The notes below the pieces were generated by a model. That model worked only from the letters and a program-made list of their open reading frames with translations. It did no database searches and was not told the DNA's origin. A stretch of 64,000 nucleotides of DNA from Rhizobium sp. Its GTDB lineage: Bacteria > Pseudomonadota > Gammaproteobacteria > Xanthomonadales > Xanthomonadaceae. Both the position numbers and the translations under genes were made by a program. This document shows positions 62,194-64,000 of the stretch, one piece after another. Each line of letters opens with the position of its first letter. The stretch's first letter is position 1. The stretch lies in assembly GCA_019459185.1 (NCBI GenBank), contig JAIBEO010000217.1:1-64000 (forward strand), written 5' to 3'.

Positions 62194-63126
62194 GTGACCG
62201 GCCGCACCGCCACCGCTTTCTCACCCGCCTCGGTCGGCAACATCGGCGTCGGCTTCGACCTGCTGGGCCACAGCGTGGCCGGCCCCGGAGACCGCGCCAC
62301 GGTGCGCCGCGTGGACACGCCCGGCGTGCGCATCAGCGCCATCCGCGGCGTGGTCACCGAACTGCCGCTCGAAGCCTCCCGCAACACCGCCGGCGCGGCG
62401 CTGCTCTCGCTGGCGGCGGCGCTGGGGCTGCGCCACGGCTTCGAGGTGGAACTCGACAAGGGCATCGCGCTGGGCTCCGGCATGGGCGGCTCCGCCGCCT
62501 CCTGCGTAGCCGCGCTGGTGGCGGCCAATGCACTGCTGGACACGCCGCTGTCGCGCGAGGGGCTCTACCCGCATGCCCTGGACGGCGAGTCGCTGGCCAG
62601 CGGCGCGCGCACCGGCGACAACGTCGGGCCGATGCTGCTGGGCGGCCTGGTGCTGGCGACCCCCACGCGGCTGGTGCCGCTGCGGGTTCCCCGCGAATGG
62701 CAATGCGCCGTGGTGCACCCGCATTTCGTGCTTGAAACGCTGGTCGCCCGCGCCGTGCTGGCGCCGCCCTACCCGCTGGCCACGGTCGTCGAACAGGGCG
62801 CCAACCTGGCGCAGGTACTGCTGGGCTGCGAGCGCGGCGACGAATCCCTGGTGCGCGCCGGACTGCGCGACGTGCTGGTCGAACCGCGCCGCGCGCCGCT
62901 GGTGCCCGGCTTCGCGGCCGTGAAGCAGGCGGCGCTGGACGCCGGCGCCATGGGCGCCAGCCTGTCCGGCGCCGGCCCCAGCGTGTTCGCCTGGTGCACG
63001 GACGCCGCGACCGCGCAGCGCGCCGCCGGGGCCATGCGCCAGGCCTTCGCCGGCGCCGGCCTCGACAGCGATGCGCATGTTTCCCCGGTGGCCGGCCCCG
63101 CCGCCTCGCTGGTGGACCTCGCTTGA
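62194..63126 (+). CDS. thrB: Homoserine kinase
   Basis: 310 residues from a GTG. GHMP kinase: N-terminal [22 protein letters not shown] loop [12 protein letters not shown] at about 90, C-terminal [14 protein letters not shown]. Phosphorylates homoserine for threonine synthesis. thrA and thrC are not next to it in this window; the gene lies between two tRNAs. Confidence 0.94.
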   Translation: MTGRTATAFSPASVGNIGVGFDLLGHSVAGPGDRATVRRVDTPGVRISAIRGVVTELPLEASRNTAGAALLSLAAALGLRHGFEVELDKGIALGSGMGGSAASCVAALVAANALLDTPLSREGLYPHALDGESLASGARTGDNVGPMLLGGLVLATPTRLVPLRVPREWQCAVVHPHFVLETLVARAVLAPPYPLATVVEQGANLAQVLLGCERGDESLVRAGLRDVLVEPRRAPLVPGFAAVKQAALDAGAMGASLSGAGPSVFAWCTDAATAQRAAGAMRQAFAGAGLDSDAHVSPVAGPAASLVDLA

Positions 63127-63178
63127 GCGCAATCCCGGGGGCCACGGGGGTTTGTTTCTGCGATAATTCGCGCGCCCT

Positions 63179-63255
63179 GGCCCCGTAGCTCAGCTGGATA
63201 GAGCGTCCCCCTCCTAAGGGGAAGGTCGTACGTTCGAATCGTATCGGGGCCGCCA
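63179..63255 (+). tRNA. tRNA-Arg (anticodon CCT)
   Basis: 77 nt with CCA. Acceptor GGCCCCG/CGGGGCC, D arm GCTCAGCTGGATAGAGC, anticodon stem TCCCC/GGGGA with loop CTCCTAA (CCT), T arm CGTTCGAATCG. Decodes AGG, a rare codon at this GC content. A GATAAT -10 sits at 63162-63167, with a poor -35. Confidence 0.95.
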
Positions 63256-63297
63256 TTTCCCCGGCCGTAGCGCGGCCGCACGTTCCCGGAGCACGCA

Positions 63298-64000
63298 ATG
63301 ACCCACGCAGTCCTCACCGCCCTTGGCCTCACCGGCCAGGAATCCGGCACCTACCTCGGCCACGGCGAGTGGTCGGCCACCCGCGACGCGGGCGTGATCG
63401 AGCCGGTCAACCCGAGCAATGGCGAGGTGCTGGGCAAGGTCTATGCGTCCTCGCAGGCCGACTACGACCTGATCCTCGAGCGCGCCCAGGCCGCCTTCAA
63501 GGTCTGGCGCACCACGCCGGCCCCGAAGCGCGGCGAAGCCATCCGCCTGTGCGCGGAGGCCCTGCGCAGGCACAAGGATGCGCTGGGTTCGCTGGTGGCG
63601 CTGGAAATGGGCAAGTCCAAGCCGGAAGGCGACGGCGAGGTGCAGGAGATGATCGACATCGGCGAATTCGCCGTCGGCCTCTCGCGCCAGCTCTACGGCC
63701 TGACCATGCACTCCGAGCGCCCGGGCCACCGCATGTACGAGCAGTACCACCCGCTGGGCATCGTCGGCATCATCTCGGCCTTCAACTTCCCGGTGGCGGT
63801 GTGGGCCTGGAACAGCTTTGTGGCCGGCGTCTGCGGCGACGTGTGCATCTGGAAGCCCTCGCCCAAGACCCCGCTGTCGGCGATCGCCTCGATGAAGATC
63901 TGCAACGAAGCCCTGCGCGCCGGCGGCTTCCCGGACATCTTCTTCCTGTTCAACGACGCCGGCAGCGACCTGGCCGCGCACTTCGTCGACGACAAGCGCA
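63298..64000 (+). CDS. Aldehyde dehydrogenase, ALDH7-like (5' part)
   Basis: 234 residues visible from the ATG at 63298 with GGAGCACGCA upstream; the gene runs off the right edge. ALDH fold with IEPVNPSNGEVLGKVY, PAPKRGEAIRL, ALEMGKSKPEG, and NFPVAVWAWN followed by WKPSPKTPLSA. The block closely resembles alpha-aminoadipic semialdehyde dehydrogenase (AmaB/ALDH7A1), used in lysine breakdown. The catalytic Cys and Glu regions lie outside the window, so activity cannot be checked. Confidence 0.85.
   Translation, partial: MTHAVLTALGLTGQESGTYLGHGEWSATRDAGVIEPVNPSNGEVLGKVYASSQADYDLILERAQAAFKVWRTTPAPKRGEAIRLCAEALRRHKDALGSLVALEMGKSKPEGDGEVQEMIDIGEFAVGLSRQLYGLTMHSERPGHRMYEQYHPLGIVGIISAFNFPVAVWAWNSFVAGVCGDVCIWKPSPKTPLSAIASMKICNEALRAGGFPDIFFLFNDAGSDLAAHFVDDKR

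Noticed and set aside
63179..63255. Integration site at tRNA-Arg (CCT), a usual target for islands
   Set aside because: An ordinary aldehyde dehydrogenase follows and no integrase is seen within the window.

Overview
The window is about 64 kb of high-GC chromosomal DNA that reads as a member of the Lysobacteraceae/Xanthomonadaceae (Gammaproteobacteria). The main pointers are an arg operon whose carbamoyltransferase looks like the acetylornithine-specific enzyme, a fused N-acetylglutamate kinase/synthase, a DksA with a long Lys/Ala/Pro-rich N-terminal arm, a FimX homologue of exactly 691 residues, and a TrpR-like gene heading a complete his operon. This is inferred from gene content only; no search was run.

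Layout. 1-5 kb: REP-like hairpin, an SDR dehydrogenase, elongation factor P-like EfpL, a Nudix hydrolase and two APC permeases. 5-7.4 kb: exoD, rmuC and a Tat-exported HiPIP. 7.4-9.4 kb: methionine-salvage genes mtnB, mtnD, mtnC. 9.5-11 kb: exported metallophosphoesterase. 11.1-18.5 kb: full histidine operon (yerC/trpR-like, hisG D C B H A F IE), most genes overlapping by 4 bp, with a perfect palindrome upstream. 18.6-24 kb: 7TM-GGDEF protein, a long histidine ammonia-lyase abutting hisS, and tRNA-Pro. 24-28.1 kb: membrane protein pair DUF2339/DUF3999.

28.1-31.4 kb is the accessory island. It holds two gene cassettes with recognisable attC sites and no integrase in view (a CALIN-type array). 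One cassette encodes a stand-alone caspase/CHAT-like protease and the other an unrecognised protein. They are followed by two argH fragments in opposite orientation, and the whole block lies between two copies of a ~100-bp repeat, each placed upstream of a small lipoprotein gene. The cassettes are visibly AT-richer than everything around them.

31.4-39.1 kb: the arginine operon argF'-argG-argE'-argBA-GNAT-argC-argH (minus strand), preceded by a leader with a terminator hairpin and a small Arg-containing reading frame. 39.1-47.2 kb: glycine-zipper protein, cysS, sufE, DUF885 metallopeptidase, dksA, yidD and two M23 peptidases. 47.2-53.4 kb: folE2, then an efp-mtaD-ubiG-gph-squalene synthase-like operon, with epmB divergent from efp. 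53.5-58.9 kb: fimX, htpX, gluQ, phaR, phaB. 59-64 kb: a disrupted SUMF1-type lipoprotein gene, rnd, tRNA-Ala, thrB, tRNA-Arg and the start of an aldehyde dehydrogenase.

Three intergenic elements share a CGCGGAT-rich sequence arranged in long inverted repeats (8.6, 43.3 and 55.6 kb). The points most worth following up are the cassette island, the arg leader, the hisS-hutH pair with its enlarged ammonia-lyase, and the garbled 40-nt stretch in the SUMF1 gene.
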